The position numbers and the translations under genes were made by a program. A stretch of 64,000 nucleotides of DNA from NCBI GenBank assembly GCA_025201765.1, contig MU623420.1:109542-173541 (forward strand), written 5' to 3'. How positions within the stretch are numbered: position 1 is the stretch's first letter; each line of letters starts with the position of its first letter. This stretch comes from Daldinia sp. FL1419. Lineage: Eukaryota; Ascomycota; Sordariomycetes; Xylariales; Hypoxylaceae. Positions 24,804-35,376 of this stretch are shown here, one piece after another. The notes beneath the pieces were generated by a model, which worked only from the letters and a program-made list of their open reading frames with translations, searched no databases and was not told the DNA's origin.

Positions 24804-26953
24804 GCCTGTTGCTACTTATAAGTAGTTACCTACCTAGGTACCTAATAATCTAGATACCTTCAATAGTCATTCTGCATGTATCTTGGGGTTAGAATGTTTC
24901 TTTGGTATAGGTATAATCGAAGCTAGGTAGTGAAACTATGAATAATCTATCCAATCCCTACGGAATCTTGATCTTCGTGTGTTGCCACGAATTCGTCATT
25001 TCGGCAACCAAGTTGTACTAGTATCACGGTTTCCGCCTTTGCGTAACGTTCAACCCCTTTTAGGACCGGGATCGGTCGATATGATGTAAGGTTTTGGTTG
25101 GCGGACTTAGCCTACCGTTCCCCAGTTACCTACGGTTATAGGGGAGGAACTTGTTAAAATCCTGCTTGGGGCTGAGATGACGAATATCACAAGAAATCAC
25201 AATAAATAACCTGTGTACTATGTTCTCAAGTCTTCTGAGAGGGGCGGATATAAACAGATAGCATGTTTTAGTTATTTATACTAGTATTGCGGATGATCAG
25301 ATGATGTACATTTGAGACTTCTAGAGTGTACCTAGGGACATATACTATGTGCCTTATAGGAAGACTTACTGGCCTCATTTTACGTAGGAATTTTAATTAT
25401 AAATACGTAAACGACTTCTAGAACGATATTCCATTTTAAGAGTCGGGGTATTATGCCGTGGTCCTCTTACTCTTGCATCTGTCGATCTAGACTCCTACAC
25501 GACTATTTATTCCTACGATTGTAACTAGGTAATGACCTGCACAGCCGGCCTTTTAACATGACTGTAATTAGGTATAAAAGAAGTATCATTAGTTGTTAAG
25601 ACTTGGCACTTACGTCCTGTTCTGTTGATCCTTGATTCGATGGGATTCGTTCTTCATAATGGCATTCTTGGCACTGAGGTGCGCAAAGAGTTACGTTAGC
25701 TATTAGTCTAACAACTACTAATCAAATACGATAGAAGCTCTGAAAGTTGAGCGATTTTGATTGGTAAACAATTCAAGGAGGTCGGGTTTGATTTCTTATA
25801 ATTATATTATCAACAAGCCTGGGCTTGGGCTATCTTTAGAGGTTTCCCCCTATTATTTGTATCTGTTCTTTGAAGTCTATTGACAAGGGTACCTAGTAAA
25901 TGTAAGAAGCTGACAGCTGGCAAAAGCTGACACGTACGACAATTCGGTCCCGACGGCATGGGCCACATGGGCCGCCGTCCATTCCAAAAATCTATCCCAA
26001 ACAACCAGTTCCCAAGGAATGATTTTCGGCAGATCGCGCTTTTTGCAATCCTTCCAACTTGCGGGGTTGACATGATTCTCTTTCTAGTACCTAGAATATC
26101 ATGCATCTCCACTACTACGTAAATCGTACCGACCGCGTGGGGTTTCTATTCGTTTCATTCGTCGTTTGAACGGTAGAATACCTTGGGCAGCCTCATTAGG
26201 CACCTGGTTGCAATCACCAGTCCTCGTCTAGGCACCTAATTATCAATCGACCACCGGCTGAACGCAACCTTTGGCACATAGTCCGGCGCCGCCAGCCGTC
26301 AACCTAAGACACGGAACATGTTCATCCTATGATTCCTCTTCTGACGATTCCCATTCGGTCTCGGGCTGCAACTTTCGCATTGCCTATCGCTAGGAAGATA
26401 CCGGATGCTTGTCTAATCGTCTCTCTCCTAATGAGACATCAAGTACACCCCTATGGCCACTCAACTTAGGAGGTGCTTTTATAGGGACAGAGAGAGCGCC
26501 TATGATTTCACAATGATGAGAAATGTTACGGGAGAATGGATGGTAGGGAGTGACGCAAAATAGTCCCATCTATCCCCAATGTACTCGGCGATACGCTGCG
26601 GGCGGCCGATTGGCCTATTTGGCTGAATCGATGACCTGATGGTTGGTTGGTCATATATATGTGATATTGGCCTGCTTACTTGCTTTTCTATGTACCGCCC
26701 CAATCTTACGTTGCACCAGTCCCCCCCAGGGTCTCATCCAGTAATCCCAGGGTCTCATCATCCATCTACAGAGGTGGGGATCTCGTCTCAGCTGAAGCCT
26801 TACTGGGCAGTTCGATAGCCGGTCCCGGTATCGATGGTGTCTATGTCGCCGCACGTTACAGGTTAAAAGCGGCTCGCCCGCACCCCCCTACAGTAGCTTT
26901 CCGAATTTGTTTCTGACCTTTTCTGCCTCTTGAATGGGCAAATTTGCACCAAC
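24804..26953. other. Intergenic, no gene seen
   Basis: About 2.1 kb with one TACCTACCTAGGTACCTA palindromic word (about 24827-24844) and no convincing coding frame. An open frame of 100 codons on the minus strand (25810-26112) has no family-like pattern. Confidence 0.5.
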
Positions 26954-28460
26954 ATGAAATCCGCCCTCAGGCTGGCCACCTTGAGTTATGCGATCACCAA
27001 TGTTGATGCTAGCTTTTTGTTTGCCTCTGATCGCAATGCGGGGAATTGGGGTCCGGAAAAACATGTTGCTGTCGCTGCAGCGTCTCCAGCGTCTCCAGCC
27101 TCTCCAATAGATCCTGCGGGATGGGTACCGAACCCGACTGCGCCGCCGGCGGCCGAGCCGCCCGATTTCGAGATTCGGAGGAGGCAAGGCAGGACGACTA
27201 CCACCACCATTGCTAGCATTGCTACGTGCGGATGGCCGGCTGATAATATCAGCGGTAGGTGATGCTTTAGATTATAAATTGGCTCAACTGCGAAAAGCTC
27301 CTCTCTTAACTCTTAGCAGCGCCTGCGGTTACTTGCGGTGGAGGTGCATACTGTCATGAGTCTCCAGTGGCTCTCGTTGCGGGATGTTGTACGGAAAAGA
27401 CTCGTCGTAATTGCAAAATACCGACGACGTGTATAGAATCAACACGATCGCCAACTACTTTAACTGATACTGCGAGGACGTTGTTATGGTAAGCCTATCA
27501 CTTAAACAGTCTCTTCGGATTCTCATTAACAAAGCTCGGAAAAGTGATACTCCAGCGCAGCCTCATTGTGTGACCTATTTATACAACGACAATTTCTTTG
27601 GAGGGTTTGACGGAGTTAGTTTTCTAGCATGCGGTAAGGAGGCAGGAACCAGTACAATTGGGACCACCGCATTACCAGACTGGGCACCACCAAGCGATAT
27701 AACTTCCACTTCTCAATCATCCAATCTACCTTCGACAGGTAGCGATCCTACTAATGTTGTAACTGTAACTGTATCCCCTAGCACTAGCCCATTATCATCT
27801 CCGGCTGCGATAGCATCGAGCCAAGATAGTGGCGATTCAAATAGAACCGGTGCCATTGCTGGTGGGGTGGTTGGCGGCGTTGCCGCGCTCTCGCTGATAG
27901 CTGCGGCTGCCTTCTTCTGTCTACGACGACGACGTCAAGGTAAGAGGAATGAAGCAGAAGGCAAAGAGATAGAAGGCTCGCCTCCATTTCAGCCAACGGA
28001 CTACCCACGTAATAGTGTTTATGGTAGAGGATTACCCGAACCGCAATACCAATCAGACTTTTACGGGGAATTACCACCGCAGATGGCACATGCATCGACT
28101 CAACACGTCGTCGGCTATCCACCGCCTACTCAGTATGAACCGGTTGCTATATCTAGGGATCACCGAGAACGTAGAGAACATAGGGGTCATAGGGATTCAA
28201 GGGATCGAAGGGAGTCAAGGGATCACAGGACTTCTCAAATACAGGCCATTCCATCAACTTTTGTCCCAGGAGCACGAAAACCCAGCGAAGATGATATAGT
28301 ATCGCCTATCACTCCCGGCGACCAACTAAACCCTGCCGATGATCCCTCAACATATACGTGGATCTCAAATCCGACGCCACCTCCGCAATCAGAGTACTCC
28401 CAATTCAGCCCACCTCCCCCAGCACATTTTCAATCTTACCGGCCATACCCTGGAACATGA
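26954..28460 (+). CDS. Cys-rich single-pass membrane protein with disordered cytosolic tail
   Basis: Three exons (26954-27254, 27317-27488, 27545-28460) give 462 residues. The N-terminus is a probable signal sequence (MKSALRLATLSYAI). An ectodomain follows with spaced cysteines (TCGW, VTCGGGAYCHES, AGCCTEKTRRNC, TTC, HCVTY, LACG), then a Ser/Thr/Pro-rich stalk likely to be O-glycosylated. A transmembrane helix (about 260-283, GAIAGGVVGGVAALSLIAAA) and a stop-transfer RRRR come next. The cytosolic tail has an Arg/Glu/His/Asp-rich repeat and a Pro-rich end. This layout is common in Pezizomycotina surface proteins compared with Wsc/Mid2 sensors, although no WSC domain is visible. The first ATG in frame is 26954. 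Intron 1 ends in a tandem TAGCAG acceptor; intron 2 restores a Cys codon. Confidence 0.78.
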
Positions 28461-29530
28461 AGAGGGCTAGCGGTCATAAAGGTGAAATCACGGCCTCTTG
28501 GCCGTAGTCGCTCATTCGAAATGCATAAAATTTTAATATTTGCATACACGTACGTCTCGGACACGTCGTTTTCGTGGATACCGGCGTCTGCGGTGTGTAC
28601 AACGCATCTTGTAAGATGTAAGAGAGGTATTTACGGAGTTTTCTAATGAAAAACGGGAAGGAGGCGGGATCAGGGGCTGAACTAAGAGTATTATCCAGGC
28701 GGGAAATGGGCGGTACGAAGGTGATCTCAAAAAATATCTATATTACGCTAGGTACGTTAATATGTTAACGAATTGACGAGTAATATTGGCTGTATCTACG
28801 GCTATTAAACCCTGGGTTGGTATAATTGAGGCTTGGTCAGATCGAGCATGGGTTGAATCAAGTTCGACATATAAATATCTTACATTACGTGGGCATATAT
28901 TTGATATTATCGAATTATACCAAGAGAATTTCCTCAAGCGGGTAAGTGCTGTTTATTATCCATTAGCTATTAATTGCCATAGTCTATGTACCTGGTAGTT
29001 TGGTTATTTTTGTGGTATCTAAATAGTTGATAGTATAACGACTTAACTAGCAACACCAAATAACTGTCCAATTATAACTCAATGTTTGCAAATATAGCTC
29101 ATATGACTAGGTTGCTCTCACTCACCCGCGGCAGTGAAAGATGAGGATGAGAGTAGAGAGATCGTGAGGAGCTAACATCGTGGGGTACCCCAGACCTGGT
29201 CGTTTCGGGAAGAAGTGTGGGGAAGTTGGCGGTGCTAACATGGCTTCTCCACGCCTCGGTTGTTATTCCGCCGACCGGAGAAGGGTATTAAACACGGGGA
29301 GATGCCGGCGGTTTTAAAGTACGGTTACTGTTAGGATTTCTATATAAGTCTCCGTTTCGAATCGATATAGTCGAGGATTATAGATGGGCTAACACTTACC
29401 TACCTAGCCTAAGTCATAGGCGAAAAGTCAAGACAAAGACGGACTCGGAGGAGAATCCGGGCCCGACAAGCTCTCCATAACTTGATATATATCCACCCTT
29501 ATCTGAACCCCGGGGAGTAGAATTCAGAAA
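28461..29530. other. Intergenic with a possible coding relic
   Basis: Just over 1 kb between two plus-strand genes. A 70-codon open segment (28786-28998) has a natural-looking composition (KPWVGIIEAWSDRAWVES, then IIELYQENFLKR) but no start or partner exon that I trust. The last 300 nt should hold the promoter of the 2-hydroxyacid dehydrogenase gene. Confidence 0.4.
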
Positions 29531-31144
29531 ATGGGTGGCGGAAAAGTCCAGGGCGGGGATATGATGAGGTCGGTAAGCGTTGCGGAGGTATCGCAACATA
29601 ATTCTCAAGAGGATCTTTGGCTCGTTATTGACGGCGTAGTCTACGATCTTAGCGAATTCGTGTTAGAACATCCCGGCGGTGCCGGAGTACTTCTGGAGCA
29701 CGCCGGACGCGACGCAACTGCCGCTTACTCCGAGGTTCATTCCCCATCGCTGATCAAAACGTCGCTGCCGGCGTCATCCCGCATCGGTATCCTGGACCAA
29801 GCCACCATTATGGAGGAGTGGGCTAGACCACCGCCACAAGCCCGCCGCCCGCCGCAAAACAGCCTGGAGAAGCCGCCCCTAGATAGCCTCATCAACGCCC
29901 GGGACTTTGAAGTCGCGGCCAAAGCTAGTTTTACCCCGAAAGCATGGGCTTTCGTATCATCAGCCGCGACGGACTGTCTGACGAAAGAACGCAACGCATC
30001 CGCATATAAAGATATAACCCTACGGCCACGAGTATTGAAGAATGTTAAGGACGTTGATATAAGTACAACCATACTAGGTAACCGGGTTGCCGCACCGATA
30101 TTCTGCGCCCCGACCTCTATGGGTCGCATCTTCCACCCGCAGGGAGAGCGTGAATTAGGCCGTGGATGTCAGCGCTTAGGTATTCCCCAGTGCGTATCGA
30201 CAAGTTGTTCTTTTCCACTACCCGAAGTCATGGACGCAGTCGAGGAAGAATCTCGATGTCAGGAGACCAAGAGTAGCGGTGCCGTCCCAGTCTTCTTCCA
30301 ACTATACGTTGATCGAGATCGACGGAAATCAGAAGCCCTGTTGCGTATGGTGCGTGAACGCGGAGTAAAGGGCATCTTCATAACGGTCGACGCGCCGGTT
30401 ATTGGAAAAAGGGAGGCGGATGAACGAGTGAAATCGGATGAGAACTTGCGTGCTCCGATGTCTGGCGCACAAGCCAGGAACGATGCTAAGGGAGGCGCAT
30501 TAGGAAGACTTATGGGTGGCTTCATTGACGCGTCGTTGACATGGGATGATGTGGCGTGGGTACGGAGGCACGCGCCCGGCTTACCTATAGCCCTCAAGGG
30601 CATCCAGACAGCAGCCGACGCCGTCAAGGCTATGAAAGTAGGTGTCGATGCTATATATATCTCCAACCACGGCGGGCGAAGCTTGGACACATCTCCTGCT
30701 ACGATATTAGTGCTACTTGAGCTACAGAAGTGTTGTCCGCAGGTCTTTGATGAGATAGAAGTGTATATTGACGGTGGTATAACTAGGGGTACAGACATCT
30801 TCAAGGCGTTATGTCTAGGTGCTAGGGCTGTTGGAATCGGGAGAGGGTTCTTGTTCTCTCTAAACTATGGGAAAGAGGGCATTGAGAAGTTTATCAATAG
30901 TAAGTCCAAGCCCCCTTTATACCCCCTATTTCCCGAAGTGGGGTAGAATATCTGGGCTAACGCTATACGAACCTACGTAGTCCTTATTGATGAGTTGGTA
31001 ACAACTATGCAGATGTGCGGTGTCACTAGGCTCGACCAAGTCCATCCCGGACTGTTACATAGCGGGGCCGTTGACCATCTCGTTCCTGGATCTGAAGAGC
31101 ACCCGTACGCCAGGTGGAGGCCAAACCTAAGTAGCAGACTGTGA
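29531..31144 (+). CDS. Flavocytochrome b2-like FMN-dependent 2-hydroxyacid dehydrogenase
   Basis: Two exons (29531-30899, 30981-31144) give 510 residues. An N-terminal cytochrome b5 domain has heme ligands His47 (HPGG) and His70 (EVHSPS). An FMN barrel of the L-lactate dehydrogenase/glycolate oxidase family follows with Tyr259 (FFQLYV), Asp287 (TVDAP), Lys356 (LKGIQ), catalytic His380 and Arg383 (SNHGGR) and the phosphate-binding YIDGGITRG, then GARAVGIGRGF. Family enzymes oxidise L-lactate or related 2-hydroxyacids and pass electrons via heme. Differences from yeast Cyb2: the N-terminus starts directly at the b5 domain without a mitochondrial presequence; the first Tyr of the usual YYSSA motif is Phe141; the C-terminus is Ser-Arg-Leu, a PTS1-like tripeptide. 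The last exon (ILIDELVTTMQMCGV onward) is needed to complete the barrel. Substrate cannot be told from sequence. Confidence 0.92.
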
Positions 31145-32855
31145 AGTGGAGGGTGCAGTAGAGAATGAAGGCTAATGTCGTATATATCTAGACTCAAATA
31201 TCTGTCATCCCCCTCTGCTTGAATTTTTTTGAATCTTCCTTCCTTCATCATCAGACAAGAATCCAGTCTTCGTTGCTTTTCTTAATCAGTTACCATATCA
31301 CCCTTAACTATCGTCATTAAACGATGACACTCGGATAATGGCGTGTGGATGAAACGCGGCTGAGATTTGATTTCTACGATTTGATTTTTATGGTCTTGCC
31401 CGCGCCATATGGCTTAGAGACCTTGGGGATTTGGGATTTGGGAGTCTTGATAAGTTTTGAGGCATTTCAGGGGTAAAGGGGTTTTTCCGCAAAGGATCTT
31501 AGCCCACAGAGCTTACTTCGGCTTAGGGTTATAGAGGATATGGGCAATTTCCATCCCTCGAGTGTACGAGCAGACAATATGCCCCTCAGCAGACCTAGAT
31601 TATTACCTAGACTGGCAGGAAGGTTTGGACTGAGTTATATGAGAAGAGCTCGAGTACGCATATTGCTTTTCCACTTGCTCGTATCTGCGAGTGTAGCAAT
31701 ATAAATCCCCATTTGGCTTCCCTAAATCATGCACGACTTTGCCAATGACCCGGTGACTGCAAAAATAGTAAACATATATTTTGCGTACGCGCTTTTCCGC
31801 TGAGCATGAAGATAACTCTGAGCAAAATAAAGATTAACGGGGAATATTAGCACAGGTACGTGTCACCTTCCGAATCACATTACCTGTTACTAGGAAGGCC
31901 GTGGGTCCGGTATACGACTCATATTCATGTAGATACAGACCTGCTAGGTGTGTACATTGTCAGCCTAATTAGTCGCAAGAAATTAATATAAACACGCCTT
32001 ACCATCTAAGACTTTTCCGATTCTTTTCTTTTTGCAACAAGTCTCAAGAATTCTCAAGCCGGATTGATGGAGAGGTGAATCCCAACCGTGCCAAGGAGCA
32101 CATCTCAAGACCTAGGGTCAGGCGAAGCTTGCTTAGGGTCTGAGCTCGAACGACTCGGATATTGTGAGCCGTGGAGGGCTTTTCCATCGTCATAATTAGA
32201 TAAGGTCACTGCTGTAGGATGTCATGATCAAGGGAGATATTTATGACCTCTTTAACGTCTGAAGGGCGCGAAATATCATCAGAGTGGAACCAAGATGGAA
32301 GCCTGGAGCTCTAGGCTGCCATATCGGCGGGTTGTTTTGGGGGTATGGGTGGCTTAGGGAATAGCATCATCACGGGGGGCTTACTTGGACAGAGATCGAC
32401 TCAGTATACGTATTCCAATATGAATTCACATTTAGTTTCCCTAAATGCACAAGCTCCGGTAGGTAGTGACCTTATGAATACACCAATAGTAAATACCTAG
32501 TGTATCCTCTGTACGCACCTTTCCATAAGTAAGTGACACGCTCATGACCGCGTTATTTATTGTTGTTAGGAAGGACGCGATTCGGGTAGGTGGTGTGTGT
32601 GTACACATACAGACCTGAACGGTTTGGTCCACCTAGAAGGTCGGTACCTGAGCCCGTAACCCACCTTGTTCTATGAAGCCTATATAAATAGAAGCCTCCT
32701 CCTCTTCTTGAAGCTTTCCCAACTTCTTCCTTCTTACAACAACAAGAACACAGAACTTCTTGCTCTTGCTACCCAAACACCATACACAATCACCCATAAG
32801 TTACCATTCCTAGTTATTCTAAGCCTCATTCTATACGTCGCTTACTTCGTTCGCG
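31145..32855. other. Intergenic with diverged repeat copies
   Basis: There is no intact gene. About 31550-31770 resembles about 34790-34970, and about 32395-32480 resembles 31690-31765. Two TATA-like words (about 31985 and 32682), each followed by a CT-rich leader with CAACAA, suggest an old duplicated promoter of the Myb-like gene. Confidence 0.45.
31550..31770. repeat. Diverged direct repeat, left copy
   Basis: Shares ordered words with 34790-34970, including CTCGAGTGTACGAG against CTTAAGTGTACGAG, CAGACCTAG against GGACCTAG, and CATTTGGCTTCCCTAAAT against CATTTTGCTCTCCTAAAA. The two copies flank the Myb-like gene in the same orientation. Confidence 0.5.
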
Positions 32856-34610
32856 ATGCCGAAGATCAGAGGAAGCCTGGAGAGCTGGCGGAAAGGCTCT
32901 GAACTTATGAGAGCCTTGATGGGCCTCCCACTCGTCCCTCCCTCACCCCCAAGCCAACCACCCAACAAAAAGCTCAACCAAAAGCCCAAAAAAAAGCCTT
33001 GTTGTGTGTTTCGTGTTGAAATCTATGAAGATGACGGCTCGACACGCCCAGGGCCAAGCACGACCAGTGGGGGGTCAACCTCTCAAGACGAGATTGTCAT
33101 TGAAAGCAACCCGGCTGAGAAAAATCCTCTGAGCAACCAAGTACCAGGTAAGGCTTATGCAAAACTCAAATCAAGTCCATTTAGAGCAAAGCTAACTTAA
33201 TTCAAGTAGAGTCCAATAAGGACGGGAAAGGCTCAGATGACAAGAAAGCTATGTCAATCGAGAAACACGCTTCGCCCAAACAAACGGCCACTCACCATGT
33301 CCAAGGTAAGCAAAATAATACTCTTTTCTCTTAAGATGAGGTTAACTGAATTCAATAGACATCAAGCCGGAAGAGGGGCACGGCAAGAACGGTGAAGGCC
33401 CAAAATCTGATGCGGTTGTCACCGCCAAGGCCCATCAGACTAAGAAAGAGGTTGTAGCGAACAACAAGGCTACCAAGCAGAAGCCCGACACCAATGAGGG
33501 AAGCCCGGACCAAAAGGTTGCCACCGGCAAAAAAGGCTCCTCAAGCGAAGGGAGTGCCCAACCCAAGAGCACCCCAGCCAAGAGCAGCTCGGCCAACTGT
33601 GCTCCAGCCAAAGATATCTCAGCCAAAAGCACTTCAGCCAAGAGCACCTTGACCAAGAGTAGCTCGACGAAGACCACTTCATCAAGCACTTTAACTAAGG
33701 GTGTTTCGGCCGGGGGCCAAAAATCAGCCAAGTCATTGGAAACCATCCTTGAGTCGGAAGCGGAAAGTTCGGACTCCAACGACGCTGTTCTCGGGGAGCG
33801 GTTCGGGAGGAGCATAGAGAGGATTGAGTTGCCCAAGTACAGGGATCCCGCTTGGTCGGTCTGTGAAGATCAAATGATATGCTTCTTGAAGTACAAAGGC
33901 CACTCGTGAGTTTGAACCTCCTTCAACTACCGCTACCCAACTTAAGCTAATTGAAACAACCAAGGTCACAAGAGATAGCCGATAAGCTCTCCGTTCAAAG
34001 GAAGACCATCCGGACTCGTATCCAAGAAATTAAGGAGTTGGCAAAATAGGGTGGAGCCACAATCGAGTTTCTTGGTGAGGTCTACCAAAGAGATCTATTG
34101 CATCAGGCCGAGGAAAGTCCCATCCGGGCCAAGGAGAGCAGCGCAAAGCCAGACGATAAGAAGTTCATAAATTCCAAGTCTATACAGTCTTGGATCGACT
34201 CAGTCCCATCCGAAAAGCAGACGGGAAAGAGTCCCGAAAAGCAATCTGCGAAACAGTCATCAAAACACTCAACCAGCTCCTCCTGGGGTACAACAACCGC
34301 CAGTACCACCGAAAGCACAAGATCTACGGCGTCTTCCAAGGAAATCCGCATGGATGCTATCCGCGCATTGTCGCGCATGTACCCTGACCAAAAGGTCTTC
34401 CGCCCCGATGCCATGTTTGACATGCAGGACTGTCAAGCCCTAGCCGTTGCTGAGGCGCGATACCGCGGCTTCGAGCTCAGCATCATCCAAGCGCAATTCA
34501 CGGACCTGACTGGCCGGGAAGTGGATAAGGAAGTGTTGCAGGCGAAGCTTACCCAAGGTGTACACCCAAAAGACTCGACTACTGAGAAGCGGGGACCCCG
34601 TCGTCACTAG
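32856..34610 (+). pseudogene. Myb-like, Ser/Lys-rich nuclear protein gene interrupted by in-frame TAG
   Basis: Four exons can be joined (32856-33147, 33210-33305, 33359-33905, 33965-34610). The first three encode a Lys/Ser/Thr-rich disordered region with many A-K-S-(S/T) steps. A Myb/SANT-like segment spans exons 3 and 4: W-S-V-C-E-D, then FLKYKGHSSQEIADKLSV and KTIRTRIQEIK. Then comes TAG at 34047-34049, after which the same frame stays open to 34610. The part after the stop is also family-like: RMDAIRALSRMYPD, FDMQDCQALAVAEARYRGFE and QAQFTDLTGREVD. No GT..AG intron that I can find removes the stop while keeping both halves in frame. Either the gene is nonsense-mutated, or it makes a truncated 339-residue protein, or the base is an error. 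A DNA-binding role is inferred only from the Myb pattern. Confidence 0.6.
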
Positions 34611-34789
34611 ACGAAAGTTATGAGTGGAGGAAGATCGTTGTGAGGCGTAAACAGGTGTGGAGGACAGGGCTCAGAGCGCCACGCTCTACTGGTAGATTGT
34701 ATTGGAGGATACGGATTACTTGGAGTATAGCATAGAGGGTTTTGGTCTTTGGGGCCTTCTTGGCTTTTGGACCAGGAGGGAAGACATCA

Positions 34790-34970
34790 ATACCCCTCCT
34801 TAAGTGTACGAGCGCGCCAATTGCTCCTCGACGGACCTAGGATATGAGATTGGGATAAAGGTCTTAGTTGGGTTATGGTTGCCAATCAAGTACACATAGA
34901 TTACGCTTGCTTGCCTTTGCGAGTTTGATAATACGAACGCTCATTTTGCTCTCCTAAAATTAAGACTTGA
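34790..34970. repeat. Diverged direct repeat, right copy
   Basis: Partner of the copy at 31550-31770; see that entry for shared words. It lies about 180 nt past the stop of the Myb-like gene. Confidence 0.5.
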
Positions 34971-35307
34971 CCTGATGCTATTTATATGTGACATGTGATT
35001 TGAGATTATCTTACTGAACGGTTGCTATTAATCTCTAAAATGGGTTGGGTATGATTGTAAATCTATTTAGGTAGTCAAAGAAATCGTATAATCTCAATAA
35101 AGGAGGTAGTTACGTAATAAAGGGGTTAATGGCTTACGAAAAGACGCCCTCGTTAAGCATCTACTATCTACGAGGTGATAATATTTAAAACGAGGATAAA
35201 ACTTTACGAATACGTAGGTTTAAGTTACCAGGATAAATTCGTTTACTAAGTAAGCATATCGTAATATCCCTTACTTTAACTAGCCTTGAAGGTTATTCTA
35301 AAATTTC

Positions 35308-35376
35308 AGGATCAGCAACGGAATTGAACCAATAACTCATCCAAGGCTTTTAATAGAACTATACTAACCCTGATAC
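35308..35376 (-). pseudogene. Decayed tRNA-like sequence
   Basis: On the minus strand an A-box-like TTAGTATAGTTC and a B-box-like GGTTCAATTCC occur with tRNA spacing, and the outer ends pair in five or six of seven positions (GTATCAG with CTGATCC). The anticodon stem is badly mismatched and the variable loop is nearly absent, so it is not a functional tRNA. It sits in AT-rich DNA. Confidence 0.3.

Noticed and set aside
26954..28460. Assignment of the membrane protein as a WSC or Mid2 stress sensor
   Set aside because: The layout fits a surface sensor, but the WSC cysteine spacing is not there, so only a descriptive name is used.
29531..31144. Biosynthetic gene cluster around the dehydrogenase and regulators
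   Set aside because: No polyketide synthase, NRPS, terpene cyclase or transporter is present in the window.
33965..34050. Intron ending AATAG at 34049 that would remove the TAG in the Myb-like gene
   Set aside because: Joining exon 3 to 34050 shifts the frame and deletes the second half of the Myb-like segment; a shorter intron from the GTATCC within the exon would be only 32 nt.
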